The notes under the pieces: generated by a model
Databases searched by the model: none
Told to the model about the DNA's origin: nothing
The model's input: the letters and a program-made list of their open reading frames with translations, nothing else
Shown: one piece after another, positions 7,087 through 15,826 of the stretch
Position numbering within the stretch: the stretch's first letter is position 1
Layout: the number at the start of each line of letters is the position of its first letter
Position numbers and translations under genes: made by a program
NCBI GenBank assembly: GCA_015654925.1
Contig: JAATFX010000044.1
Span: 1 to 56,341 of the forward strand
Length of the DNA stretch: 56,341 nt
Reading direction: 5' to 3'
Origin: Enterobacterales bacterium
GTDB taxonomy: Bacteria; Pseudomonadota; Gammaproteobacteria; Enterobacterales; Enterobacteriaceae

Positions 7087-8676
7087 ATGCTGCCATTACC
7101 GGATAAAAACCCAGATAAAATGACACATTATCATGAAATTCTATCAATAACGGGTATTGGTAAAACCTATAGCGAACCGGTGTTGACGGATATTAATCTG
7201 AAATTATACCCCGGAAAAGTGCTGGCCCTGACCGGTGAGAATGGCGCCGGAAAAAGTACCTTATCAAAAATTATTGGCGGTCTGGTAACGCCCACCGCGG
7301 GAAATATGGTGTATCAGGGCCAGCCCTATGCACCGGCCAACCGGAAAGAGGCGGAAAAAAAAGGCGTGCGCATGGTGATGCAGGAACTGAATCTGCTCCC
7401 CACGCTTTCCGTAGCGGAAAATTTATTTATCGATCAATTGCCTCATCGCGTGGGGTGGATTAACCGTAAACGCCTGCGCGCCATGGCGCAGCCGGTAATG
7501 GCTATGGTGGGCTTGCAAATGATTGATCCTGATACGCTGGTGGGCGAGCTGGGCATGGGTCATCAGCAAATGATTGAGATCGCCCGTAACTTAATAGGCG
7601 AGAGCCGCATTCTTATTTTAGACGAACCTACGGCGATGCTAACCAGTCGCGAAGTAGAATTATTGTTTAGCCAAATTCAGCTATTTAAACAGCAGGGCGT
7701 TTCGCTCATCTATATTTCTCATCGCTTGGACGAACTGGCGATGATTGCCGACGATGTTACCGTTTTGCGCGATGGCCACTTGGTATGTACCGACGATATT
7801 AAACGCTACAGCAGTGACCAACTGGTTTCATTGATGGTGGGCCGCGATTTGGAAAGTACCTTTGATTTAAGCAGCCGCCAGCAGGGCAAACCAATATTAA
7901 CAGTAGAACATTTCAAGCGGGGAAAAATCATTAAAGATGTCTCTTTTACCCTGCATCGCGGCGAAGTCCTGGGTATTAGCGGGTTGGTGGGCTCAGGGCG
8001 TACAGAATTATTGCGCGCCATTTTTGGTGCCGATCGTGCGGACAGCGGGCAATTATCCGTTGGCGATCCTCTCCAGCCCGTCACCATTCGATCTCCCGCC
8101 GATGCGATTGCGCACCGAATTGCGCTGGTCACCGAAGATCGCAAAGGTGAAGGGCTATTATTGCCGCAATCCGTTGCCGCCAATATATCCTTGGGAAACC
8201 GCAATAAAATAAGCCGTTTCTCAATAATAAATTCGCGATATGAACAACAGTTGGCGCAAAAACAGATCAAAAGCCTGGGGATTCGCACCAGCGGCAGCGG
8301 GCAGTCCGTCGAGAGTCTGTCCGGCGGTAACCAACAGAAAGTTCTGATTAGCCGCTGGCTGGAGCGCAATTGTGACGTCATTTTATTTGACGAGCCTACT
8401 CGCGGAATTGATGTGGGGGCCAAAAGGGATATTTATTTACTGCTTAACGAACTGACGCAAAATGGCAAAGGACTGATTGTCGTTTCCAGCGATCTGCGGG
8501 AATTAATGTTAATTTGCGATCGCATTGCCGTACTTTCCGCAGGGAAACTGGTGGACATATTTACGCGTGGCTCATGGACTCAGGACCAACTGTTGGCCGC
8601 GGTATTTTCTGGCTACCAACAAACAGAAACGGTTACCGAAACGCAGGCGGGTACGGGAAAACAACATTATGAATAA
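7087..8676 (+). CDS. Sugar ABC transporter ATPase, two nucleotide-binding domains (RbsA/MglA type)
   Basis: A 529-residue duplicated ATPase of the ribose/galactose group. The N-terminal domain has Walker A GENGAGKST, signature-like LGMGHQQMIEIAR, and Walker B ILILDEPTA. The second domain has the degenerate P-loop GLVGSGRTELLRA, signature LSGGNQQKVLISR and Walker B VILFDEPTRGID, the usual pattern in which the second P-loop is altered. The first in-frame ATG has no clear SD; an ATG at 7120 would also leave the first domain intact. It overlaps the permease gene by 8 bases, indicating coupled translation. It powers import of the operon's sugar at the inner membrane. Confidence 0.9.
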   Translation: MLPLPDKNPDKMTHYHEILSITGIGKTYSEPVLTDINLKLYPGKVLALTGENGAGKSTLSKIIGGLVTPTAGNMVYQGQPYAPANRKEAEKKGVRMVMQELNLLPTLSVAENLFIDQLPHRVGWINRKRLRAMAQPVMAMVGLQMIDPDTLVGELGMGHQQMIEIARNLIGESRILILDEPTAMLTSREVELLFSQIQLFKQQGVSLIYISHRLDELAMIADDVTVLRDGHLVCTDDIKRYSSDQLVSLMVGRDLESTFDLSSRQQGKPILTVEHFKRGKIIKDVSFTLHRGEVLGISGLVGSGRTELLRAIFGADRADSGQLSVGDPLQPVTIRSPADAIAHRIALVTEDRKGEGLLLPQSVAANISLGNRNKISRFSIINSRYEQQLAQKQIKSLGIRTSGSGQSVESLSGGNQQKVLISRWLERNCDVILFDEPTRGIDVGAKRDIYLLLNELTQNGKGLIVVSSDLRELMLICDRIAVLSAGKLVDIFTRGSWTQDQLLAAVFSGYQQTETVTETQAGTGKQHYE

Positions 8677-9685
8677 CACGTCATTATCTAATCATACCGG
8701 GCCGGATAAGATGAACCAACGGCCGGTGGCCAATCAATCACCGCGTTCTTCATGGCGCGGTCTGAGCAGCTACCTGGGATTAATCGGCGCACTCCTCGGG
8801 ATGATTGTGCTGTTTTCCTTTCTCAGCGACCATTTTTTGAGCATGAATACCTTTAGCACCATCGCCAATCAGATCCCGGATTTGATGGTGATGTCGGTGG
8901 GGATGACGTTTGTTTTGATCATCGCGGGTATCGATCTTTCCGTTGGCTCATTACTGGCTTTAGCCGCCGCCGTTGTCAGCGTCACTTTTTTGAACCTGCA
9001 TTGGAATCCCTGGATGGCGGCGCTATCGGGGGTGGTGCTGGCGACGTTGGTGGGTTCGCTTACCGGATTTGTCACGGTCTTCTGGCGAATCCCGTCTTTT
9101 ATTGTATCGTTGGGCATGCTGGAAATGGCGCGCGGGGCCGCTTATCAGTTAACGGATTCCCGGACGGCCTATGTAGGGTCAATCTTTGATTATTTGGCCG
9201 ATCCGATCATTTTGGGGATCTCACCTTCTTTTGTCATCGCCGCCGTGGTGATTTTGCTCGGGCACTTGATACTAACCAGGACCATTTTTGGCCGCCACCT
9301 TATTGGTATTGGCACCAATGAAGAAGCCGTGCGCTTGTCGGGGATCAATCCCGGCCCTTATAAAATCGCGGTATTTGCTTTGATGGGGGGACTATCCGGC
9401 CTGGCGTCGCTATTCCAGATTGCCCGTTTGGAGGCGGCAGATCCTAACGGCGGCGTTGGCATGGAATTACAGGTGATTGCCGCCGTCGTGATTGGCGGCA
9501 CCAGCCTGATGGGAGGCCGTGGTTCGGTAATTTGCACTTTCCTCGGGGCCTTGATTATTTCTGTATTGGCGGCGGGCCTGGCCCAAATTGGGGCCAGTGA
9601 GCCGACGAAACGCGTTATTACCGGCGCGGTAATTATCGTGGCCGTCGTATTGGATACTTATCGCAGCCAACGGCAGAAAAAATAA
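8669..9685 (+). CDS. Sugar ABC transporter permease (RbsC-like)
   Basis: A 338-residue inner-membrane permease of the ribose transporter family. After a polar N-terminus of about 40 residues come many hydrophobic helices with family landmarks GMTFVLIIAGIDLSVGS, IPSFIVSLGMLEMARG, GTNEEAVRLSGI and VIAAVVIGGTSLMGGRG. The ATG at 8669 overlaps the end of the ATPase gene (stop at 8676). A longer frame begins inside the ATPase gene and is unlikely. It forms the membrane pore with the double ATPase and is fed by the binding protein at 5980-6942. Confidence 0.9.
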   Translation: MNNTSLSNHTGPDKMNQRPVANQSPRSSWRGLSSYLGLIGALLGMIVLFSFLSDHFLSMNTFSTIANQIPDLMVMSVGMTFVLIIAGIDLSVGSLLALAAAVVSVTFLNLHWNPWMAALSGVVLATLVGSLTGFVTVFWRIPSFIVSLGMLEMARGAAYQLTDSRTAYVGSIFDYLADPIILGISPSFVIAAVVILLGHLILTRTIFGRHLIGIGTNEEAVRLSGINPGPYKIAVFALMGGLSGLASLFQIARLEAADPNGGVGMELQVIAAVVIGGTSLMGGRGSVICTFLGALIISVLAAGLAQIGASEPTKRVITGAVIIVAVVLDTYRSQRQKK

Positions 9686-9724
9686 TCTCTACTCTAGCCT
9701 TCACCATTTATTCAGGATATTGAG

Positions 9725-10654
9725 ATGTTCAAAAAAAATATTGTTGTGCTGGGCAGCGTTAATCAAGACCATATCATTCGCTCGCATCATCTTCCTCGCC
9801 CGGGGGAAACGGTGGTCGGCCACCAGCATATCTTGGTTAACGGCGGCAAGGGCGCCAATCAGGCGGTTGCCGCCGCACGGTTAGGGTCACAGGTGACCTT
9901 TGCCACCTGTGTGGGTGATGATCCTTTTGCCCATAGCGCAATAGCTGCGTTTAAGGCTGATGGCATAAACACTGATTCTATTGAAGTCTGCAAGAATGAA
10001 AATACGGGTATCGCCTTTATTTTAGTAGATGATAATGGCCAGAATTGTATTGCGATTTGCGCCAATGCCAATACAAGGCTCACGAAAGCCGTGGTGGACC
10101 GGCATGCGGAACAAATTAAACACGCGGACTTTTTACTCTTACAATTAGAGACGCCCATGGCGGGAATCGAGCAGGCTATCTTGCTGGCCCGGCAACAAAA
10201 TGGATATGTCATACTCAATCCTGCGCCAGCACAGCCCTTGACCGATCGTCTGCTCTCGCAAGTAGATCTGATCACCCCTAATGAGTCCGAGGCCGAAATC
10301 TTAACCGGCATTAAAGTGGTAGATGAAATAACCGCCGGTCAGGCGGCACGCTATTTTGTACAAAAAGGCGTGAAGAGCGTAATCATAACCTTGGGCAGCC
10401 GGGGCGCTTATCTTTATCAAGATAATCAGGGCAGGTTGATCCCGGGATATCGGGTTAAAACGGCGGATACCACCGCTGCCGGGGATACGTTTAATGGCGC
10501 ATTGGTCGTCGCGTTAAGCGAAGGAGAAACGCTGGAACAAGCGATCCTGTTTGCTCATAAAGCCAGCGCTATCTCGGTGACCAGGCTCGGGGCGCAAACG
10601 TCAATTCCCTATCGTCAAGAACTGTCGACCTTCGATTTTAACCCGGAGATATAA
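9725..10654 (+). CDS. rbsK: Ribokinase
   Basis: A 309-residue PfkB-family kinase very close in pattern to RbsK: GSVNQDHIIRS, the sugar-binding GGKGANQAVAAARLG, NPAPA, TPNESEAEILTG, IITLGSRGAYL, and the catalytic TADTTAAGDTFNGAL (general base Asp in AAGD). It would phosphorylate ribose, or a related pentose, at O5 with ATP in the cytoplasm. It is the last gene of the ABC operon, 39 bases after the permease, with SD AGGA. No rbsD pyranase or rbsR repressor is present, unlike classical rbs operons; the HTH-kinase fusion at the head of the operon may replace RbsR. Confidence 0.85.
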   Translation: MFKKNIVVLGSVNQDHIIRSHHLPRPGETVVGHQHILVNGGKGANQAVAAARLGSQVTFATCVGDDPFAHSAIAAFKADGINTDSIEVCKNENTGIAFILVDDNGQNCIAICANANTRLTKAVVDRHAEQIKHADFLLLQLETPMAGIEQAILLARQQNGYVILNPAPAQPLTDRLLSQVDLITPNESEAEILTGIKVVDEITAGQAARYFVQKGVKSVIITLGSRGAYLYQDNQGRLIPGYRVKTADTTAAGDTFNGALVVALSEGETLEQAILFAHKASAISVTRLGAQTSIPYRQELSTFDFNPEI

Positions 10655-11016
10655 AAACCAGTGGTGACTCAAACGTCAACGCAGGGTATCAGTACGTATG
10701 TTTAAATTACGCTTAATAACTTTTCAACTGCCAGGCTTGCTGCCTTGTATTCAGCCGCGTTGCGGAGCCCACATGCGTTTTTTTGCGTTGTTCCTGTCTT
10801 CCAAGCGAGGGGGATACCGTCATGCGCGGCAGATTGGCAATCTCGGCATCTGAGAGCGGCCGATGTTGAATGGAAAATAGCCTATCCGGTTGCGCGCATG
10901 TCATGGGCGAACCCGCAACCGGCGGATAGCATCAGCCCGGAGGCAACACCGCAAAGTGTTTTTCATGGCAGATGCCTGTTTAATAAAGTGCGTAGCGCTG
11001 GTTCGCTTGCGCGGAA
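10655..11016. other. Intergenic region, nothing recognised
   Basis: About 360 bases between the converging ribokinase and NmrA-like genes. Frames crossing it on both strands have no SD and no recognisable protein pattern. I see no clear terminator. Confidence 0.4.
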
Positions 11017-11772
11017 TTACGCCGGTTTGGCGCGGGAGGCGAACCATCGATCGAAACCGATTTTGCCCAACAGCGGGGAATTGTCTGATACTAGCGTGGT
11101 TTCCTGGACGATCGCGCCGAAATACGGCACTGATGACGATGCTTCAACCGTACGGCTATCACCCGTGGCCGACAGATATCTCTGCAACAACTCGCCCATG
11201 CGAAACCGATCGGGACCTGCGATTTCGATGGTGCCATTGCGTGCCGGCCCCACCGCTACCTCGGCCATAATGTCGGCGACGTCGTCAGCGGCAATTGGCT
11301 GAATGAGCGTGTCGGGCACGGTTATGCTGCCGCCGGCTTGCCCCGAATCGGCGATGGCGCCAAGAAATTCCAGGAACTGCGTGGCCTGGACAATCGTATA
11401 AGGGAGGCGCGAGGTTTTAATTAGTGCCTCCTGGACGAGCTTGGCCCGGAAATAGCCGCTCCCTTGCAAACATTCCGTGCCTACCACCGAGAGCGCGACA
11501 TAATGCTTCACGCCTTGGGTTTTGGCCGCGCGCAGCAGATTACTAGTGGACGATTGGAAAAATTCGAGCACGGCGGCATCGTCAAATGATGGGGAATTTG
11601 ATAAATCCACAAGAACATCCGCTCCCTCAACGGTTTGTGCCAACCCTTCCCCGGTGACGGAATTGACGCCGCCGCGCGGAGAAGCGGCAATAACGTCGTG
11701 TCCCGCGCGGCGCAGATGTTCGGCCGTCCTGGAACCGATAAGGCCGGTGCCGCCATTGATTACGATTTTCAT
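11017..11772 (-). CDS. NmrA-like NAD(P)-binding reductase (atypical SDR)
   Basis: A 251-residue protein starting with the dinucleotide-binding motif INGGTGLIGSRTAEHLRRAG and followed by DVLVDLSNSPSFDD and HYVALSVVGTECL. The YxxxK catalytic pair of classical SDRs is absent, as in the NmrA/YwnB group. The C-terminal part (RFRMGELLQRYLSATGD) fits the same family. It is the second gene after the AhpD-like gene (69-base gap) on the minus strand. Operators GGATA-N5-TATCC before the operon also precede the nearby Rrf2 gene, suggesting control by redox or nitrosative stress. Substrate unknown. Confidence 0.8.
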   Translation of the reverse strand: MKIVINGGTGLIGSRTAEHLRRAGHDVIAASPRGGVNSVTGEGLAQTVEGADVLVDLSNSPSFDDAAVLEFFQSSTSNLLRAAKTQGVKHYVALSVVGTECLQGSGYFRAKLVQEALIKTSRLPYTIVQATQFLEFLGAIADSGQAGGSITVPDTLIQPIAADDVADIMAEVAVGPARNGTIEIAGPDRFRMGELLQRYLSATGDSRTVEASSSVPYFGAIVQETTLVSDNSPLLGKIGFDRWFASRAKPA

Positions 11773-11840
11773 TATTGCTCCTTTGCGCCCCGTGAGGGGC
11801 GTTCCCGTTTGGGGGTGATCGGTTAGCCGAAGCGCTGGCC

Positions 11841-12317
11841 TCAGTTCAAACCGGCTTTGTCGAGTCCGAATGCCTTGTCGGCCGAGCCCGGTACGGTTCG
11901 AAACGCCACGCCGGCGCGGTTCCAGGCATTGATCGACATGATGGCGAAGGTCAAATCGGAGATTTCTTTCTCGGAAAATCGGCCGCTGACGCGTTCATAA
12001 AGTTCGTCCGGGATCTCACCGGACAGCTTCGTGAGCGCTTCGGTCCATGCCAGTGCCGCGCGTTCGCGAGGCGCGAACAGCGGGGATTCGCGCCAAATCG
12101 CGACGTGGTGTAAGCGCAGAGCGGACTCGCCGCGGATGGTTGCCTGTTTCACATGCATATCGAGGCAGAAGGCGCAGCCATTGATCTGCGACGTGCGGAT
12201 CTCGATCAAATCGACAATCCCCGCTTCAATCACGCCGTTTTTGACGGCGGCCGAGAAATCGAGCAGCTTTTTGTACTGCTCCGGTGATAGCTGTGCATAG
12301 TTGAGACGTTGGGTCAT
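11841..12317 (-). CDS. AhpD-like / carboxymuconolactone decarboxylase-family protein
   Basis: A 158-residue all-helical protein with the AhpD-type redox site: GCAFCLDMH with Cys48, Cys51 and His55, preceded by EIRTSQ. The C-terminal half (NAWNRAGVAFRTVPG) matches the stand-alone peroxidase-like members rather than decarboxylases. It would reduce peroxides or serve as a disulfide reductant in the cytoplasm. It is the first gene of a two-gene operon with the NmrA-like reductase, and its promoter carries two tandem palindromes. A divergent LysR gene starts 134 bases away. Confidence 0.82.
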   Translation of the reverse strand: MTQRLNYAQLSPEQYKKLLDFSAAVKNGVIEAGIVDLIEIRTSQINGCAFCLDMHVKQATIRGESALRLHHVAIWRESPLFAPRERAALAWTEALTKLSGEIPDELYERVSGRFSEKEISDLTFAIMSINAWNRAGVAFRTVPGSADKAFGLDKAGLN

Positions 12318-12338
12318 AGTAGATTCTCCGGTTATTAA

Positions 12339-12372
12339 GGATATTTGATATCCTTATGGATATACAATATCC
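12339..12372. promoter_or_regulatory. Two tandem GGATA-N5-TATCC operators
   Basis: Two copies of the same 15-bp palindromic form, GGATATTTGATATCC at 12339-12353 and GGATATACAATATCC at 12358-12372. Centres are 19 bases apart, about two helical turns. They lie 22-55 bases upstream of the AhpD-like gene. The same GGATA-N5-TATCC pattern occurs upstream of the Rrf2 gene at 13929-13943. Confidence 0.7.
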
Positions 12373-12450
12373 TTAATTAATTATTTGTAAAGCCGCTCCG
12401 TATCCCGGCAGCGGCATATGGTCTATAACGAAAAGTATGGAGCGCCCCCG

Positions 12451-13386
12451 ATGGACATTGTGTCCGCCTTACGTAGCTTCCTGCGTGTAGCAGAAACCGG
12501 CTCGTTCTCCGCCGCCGCCGCTGACCTGCGCGTCACTCAGCCCGCCGTCTCCCGGCAGGTATCGGCGCTTGAGGGCCATTTGCGGGCGCGGCTATTACAT
12601 CGAACGACCAGCGGCCTGTCGCTAACGGCCGAGGGCGAACGGACCCTCACTTTGGCGCTAAGAGTGCTGGAAGCCGTCGACGACCTCAGCGACACGGTTT
12701 GTCTGGGCAGCGCCATCGCAGCGGGAAAGGTGCGCCTGAGCGTGCCGGGACCTTTGGGCATTTATCTTGGTAAACAGATCGCCCCGTTTTTGTCCGCTCA
12801 TCCCGAGGTGGCTATTGAGCTGATTGTGCGGGAAAACCCATCGGATTTGGTCGAGAAGGCCATCGATCTTGAGGTGCGTCTTGGGCCGGTGGTGGAAAAC
12901 GGATTGATCTGCCGGCATATTGGGTGGACGACGGCGTTTCTGGTCGCGGCGCCATCCTATTTATCCAGGCGATCGCCGCCTGCCGTACCGGTGGACGTTC
13001 GGCAACATGACTGCATCTACTACAGCCGCGGCGGCGAGGGGATCAACTGGTGCTTTTCAGACGGTTCTGCAGATGAGGCCGTGCGCCTCGCCCCGCGGCT
13101 GATTTCCAATAATACGGTAGCGGTGCACCACGCGGCGCTGTCGGGAGTGGGGCTGGCGATACTGTCCCATATCGTTGCCGGACCCGATATAGCATCGGGC
13201 CGGCTTATCCCCGTGATGCCGGACTATCCTCCGGCGCGGTTGCCTATTCATATCGTCTATCCAACCCGCCGTCATATCCCGCTGCGCGTGAAAGCCGTGC
13301 TCGATTTTGTTATGGAATCAGTGCGCGCCGATCCCGCGATGTCCCTTTCCCATGGAGGCGGGGATCGCGGAGCGCCGATCATATGA
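12451..13386 (+). CDS. LysR-family transcriptional regulator
   Basis: A 311-residue LysR regulator with the N-terminal HTH (FLRVAETGSFSAAAADLRVT, then QPAVSRQVSALEGHL) and a C-terminal substrate-binding domain containing the usual AVHHAALSGVGLAILSH region. The start at 12451 is preferred because GGAG lies 8 bases upstream and MDIVSAL is the usual LysR beginning; an upstream ATG adds 11 residues. It is divergent from the AhpD/NmrA operon, the usual arrangement for a LysR acting on its neighbour, though the palindromes in between are better explained by the Rrf2 protein. Effector unknown. Confidence 0.85.
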   Translation: MDIVSALRSFLRVAETGSFSAAAADLRVTQPAVSRQVSALEGHLRARLLHRTTSGLSLTAEGERTLTLALRVLEAVDDLSDTVCLGSAIAAGKVRLSVPGPLGIYLGKQIAPFLSAHPEVAIELIVRENPSDLVEKAIDLEVRLGPVVENGLICRHIGWTTAFLVAAPSYLSRRSPPAVPVDVRQHDCIYYSRGGEGINWCFSDGSADEAVRLAPRLISNNTVAVHHAALSGVGLAILSHIVAGPDIASGRLIPVMPDYPPARLPIHIVYPTRRHIPLRVKAVLDFVMESVRADPAMSLSHGGGDRGAPII

Positions 13387-13410
13387 ATGGGCCGTTTGGG
13401 GCCGGCAGGG

Positions 13411-13899
13411 TCAACCCGCCCGCTCCATAAGCCAGCTCATGCTGCGTTCAAGCAGATCGTCGGGGAGCTCCGCGGACAAGAGCTGCGCGAGCGCGGACAG
13501 GCTGACGCTGGCCAGGGAATTCCGCCAGGCTGTATCTGCGTCCCACATAACGCGGGCTATTGGGCACGGCTTGCCATCGCAACTGCCGTTTTGTTTGCAG
13601 GGATTATTGCCCCGGATTTCATTGCATACGAAAGTCCGCCGTTTACCCTCCACGGCTTCAACGATATCAAGAAAAGTGATCTGAGCCGGGGCCTTGGCCA
13701 GCCTATAGCCCCCGTTCGGGCCAAGGGTAGTATCGACCAGTCCGGCCTGGGACAGACTTTGCAGCGCTTTTGACAAATATTCTTTCGGGAGACCGTGAAA
13801 CTCAGCGAGCGTCTTTGTGGACAGATAGCGTCCCGCGGGCAAGCCTGCGAGTATGGCGCAGCAATGCAGGGCCCATTCAACCTGGCTCTTTAAAATCAT
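13411..13899 (-). CDS. Rrf2-family transcriptional regulator
   Basis: A 162-residue Rrf2 regulator. It begins MILKSQVEWALHCCAILAGL and has the winged helix (STKTLAEFHGLPKEYLSKAL, then LVDTTLGPNGGYRLAK). A cysteine cluster follows at about residues 91-112 (FVCNE, NPCKQ, GSCDG, KPCPI), more Cys than IscR or NsrR carry, compatible with an iron-sulfur cluster or a thiol switch. A GGATA-N5-TATCC palindrome 30 bases upstream, identical in form to two before the AhpD/NmrA operon, points to autoregulation and to that operon as target. It is convergent with the LysR gene, 24 bases apart. Confidence 0.85.
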   Translation of the reverse strand: MILKSQVEWALHCCAILAGLPAGRYLSTKTLAEFHGLPKEYLSKALQSLSQAGLVDTTLGPNGGYRLAKAPAQITFLDIVEAVEGKRRTFVCNEIRGNNPCKQNGSCDGKPCPIARVMWDADTAWRNSLASVSLSALAQLLSAELPDDLLERSMSWLMERAG

Positions 13900-13928
13900 T
13901 GATTTATCCGTTGCGGCAGAGTAGTTAC

Positions 13929-13943
13929 GGATAAATATTATCC
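13929..13943. promoter_or_regulatory. GGATA-N5-TATCC operator upstream of the Rrf2 gene
   Basis: GGATAAATATTATCC, the third copy of the palindromic form in this locus. A further TTATCCG at 13904-13910 is mirrored by CGGATAA at 13928-13934, so the promoter carries overlapping arms. Confidence 0.65.
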
Positions 13944-14062
13944 TAATTAGGCATTTTGTAAACCCGCGCCTCTTAGCCCGGTAGCACGCTTATATTTTCT
14001 CAGGGCCGGGACACTGACGGCGCGCATCAGTGTCCCGCGGTCATTATCGGTCTGGCGAGAAC

Positions 14063-15556
14063 TCATTCCGCCCAGATTTTGTCATATTTATAGCCGGTTA
14101 AATCTTCCATGATGTGTTTGGTTTCAGCATCCACCGCCTGCTTGCTGCCGTGGTTCTTTAAGCGTTCAACTTCAATCACTAAAATCCCGTGCGTCCGCTT
14201 ATTGAGCCTAAATGACAAAGCGGTAAGCAATGCCAGCACCAATAGCACGCCGGTCCCCAAAAATAACAGGGAGGCAATGGTGGAAATGGCTTCAGGCGAT
14301 TGAATTTTACTGCCGGTGACAAAACCTCCTTGCTGTAAAATCACGCCCACGGTAAAAGTGGCGATGGCAACGGAAGTTTTGCGGGTGAAGGTCATTACCG
14401 CGGCAAAGAGTCCTTCACGTCTTTTCCTGGTGATGGCTTCATCAATGTCCGGGATGAAAGGAAAAACATTCCAGGGGGTGAATTCCAGGACACAGCGCCC
14501 AATCTGATAAATTCCCGCAATGATAAACAGCAGCATAATTTTCGATTGCGGATTGTAGACGTAAACGGCAAACAAACATCCCAGGCATATTAGCATTACG
14601 GAATAGGCAAACACATACAACCGGGAAGGGCCGTACTTAATCATTGCCAACCCGGCCAGCAGCGTCACCGGTAAGCCGATAATACTTAGCGACAGCAAAC
14701 TGGCCGCCACGGAGGAGGGGATGCTCAGGCAATAGACACAGAAGAATACAAAAACGGTGTTATAGATGTCTTTAGCCGTAAACGACAGTAAATAAATGGC
14801 TAAATGTTTTCTGAATGCTTTAACCTTTAAAGTTGAACCATATTCCAGCCACAAATTGCCAAAACGCCGTAACTGCTGCGCAAAAGTGCGTTTCTGAATG
14901 GCTTCCGAGGCTTCCAGTTCCTCTTTCATCGCCTCGGTAAGCTCGCGTTCCCAGGTAACTTTATACGAGATAAACACGCAAACGGCGAATAGAATGGCAA
15001 AAAACAAACCGTTAACAAAATAAGCGGACGCGTTGTTTTCACCGAAATGGCTAATCAACAGGCCGGGGATAAAGGTGGCCAGGAATGTCCCGACCGCCGA
15101 TAAAAACATACGGCAGGTTGATAGTTTGGTGCGTTGGTTGAAATCCTTGGTCATTTCCGACGGTAATGTTTCCCAGGGTATCAGCACCATGGCGGCGATG
15201 ACTTCAAACAACAGATAAACCGTGAGATAAAACCAATAGTTCATACCATTTAGCCACAGCAGGGTATAAACCAGCATTAACGGTGAACCAATCAACAGGA
15301 AAAAACGGCGTCTGCCAAATTTTTTGCCGAAATAATTTTTGTAGAAATGATCGGTAAAGCTACCCATAAATAAGCTGATTATGGCATCAACCACCCGGGC
15401 AAAAGCCACAATCGATGCCGCCTCGATAGGGGATAAACCGACAAAGGTGGTATAAAAAAATAATAGCCAGGCGCCGATAACCGTAAAGGCCCCACCCCCC
15501 ATGATATCCGTCAACCCATAGCCGATGCCAATGGGTATGGTAACCTTTCTTGCCAT
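14063..15556 (-). CDS. GPH-family sugar/cation symporter
   Basis: A 497-residue membrane protein of the glycoside-pentoside-hexuronide:cation symporter family (MelB/UidB/YihO relatives). Landmarks: IGYGLTDIMGGGAFTVIGAW near the start, the helix-2/3 loop ARVVDAIISLFMGSFTDH, then FGRRRFFLLIGSPLM, and IPWETLPSEMTKDFNQRTKL. About twelve transmembrane segments can be traced. It probably imports a uronate or oligo-uronide, because the uronate isomerase gene uxaC lies 270 bases upstream on the same strand. The two have separate promoter regions sharing the word CTGAGTWACTCT. Confidence 0.85.
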   Translation of the reverse strand: MARKVTIPIGIGYGLTDIMGGGAFTVIGAWLLFFYTTFVGLSPIEAASIVAFARVVDAIISLFMGSFTDHFYKNYFGKKFGRRRFFLLIGSPLMLVYTLLWLNGMNYWFYLTVYLLFEVIAAMVLIPWETLPSEMTKDFNQRTKLSTCRMFLSAVGTFLATFIPGLLISHFGENNASAYFVNGLFFAILFAVCVFISYKVTWERELTEAMKEELEASEAIQKRTFAQQLRRFGNLWLEYGSTLKVKAFRKHLAIYLLSFTAKDIYNTVFVFFCVYCLSIPSSVAASLLSLSIIGLPVTLLAGLAMIKYGPSRLYVFAYSVMLICLGCLFAVYVYNPQSKIMLLFIIAGIYQIGRCVLEFTPWNVFPFIPDIDEAITRKRREGLFAAVMTFTRKTSVAIATFTVGVILQQGGFVTGSKIQSPEAISTIASLLFLGTGVLLVLALLTALSFRLNKRTHGILVIEVERLKNHGSKQAVDAETKHIMEDLTGYKYDKIWAE

Positions 15557-15688
15557 TCAGTTAAGCCTCTTTTTTGCAAAATATATGCAATATAAAATAG
15601 TGATATAAATAGTTTTTTTGATAAATTCGATACCACGGGAAATTAATTTCCGAGCCAGGCCTCGCGATGATTATTATGTTTGCATCAT

Positions 15689-15713
15689 CTGAGTTACTCT
15701 TATTAAGAGTGAC
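15689..15713. promoter_or_regulatory. Palindromic site upstream of the GPH symporter
   Basis: CTGAGTTACTCT at 15689-15700 overlaps the near-palindrome ACTCTTATTAAGAGT (15696-15710). The first word recurs, with one base changed, as CTGAGTAACTCT upstream of uxaC at 17320-17331. A shared operator for a uronate regulator is possible. Confidence 0.35.
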
Positions 15714-15826
15714 GGTTCCTAAAAAAGTTAATTATAAGTAAAAATGACACAACCGGTGATCAAATATATTTGCAAGGTATCGCTACCTCGAATTACTTTG
15801 CTAGACGTATTGGACAGCGTTTTAGG

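Noticed and set aside
7806..8423. A 205-codon frame antisense to the ABC ATPase
   Set aside because: Shadow of the ATPase coding frame; no start signal.
10745..11302. A 185-codon plus-strand frame reaching into the NmrA-like gene
   Set aside because: No SD, no motif, and overlaps a well-supported gene on the other strand.
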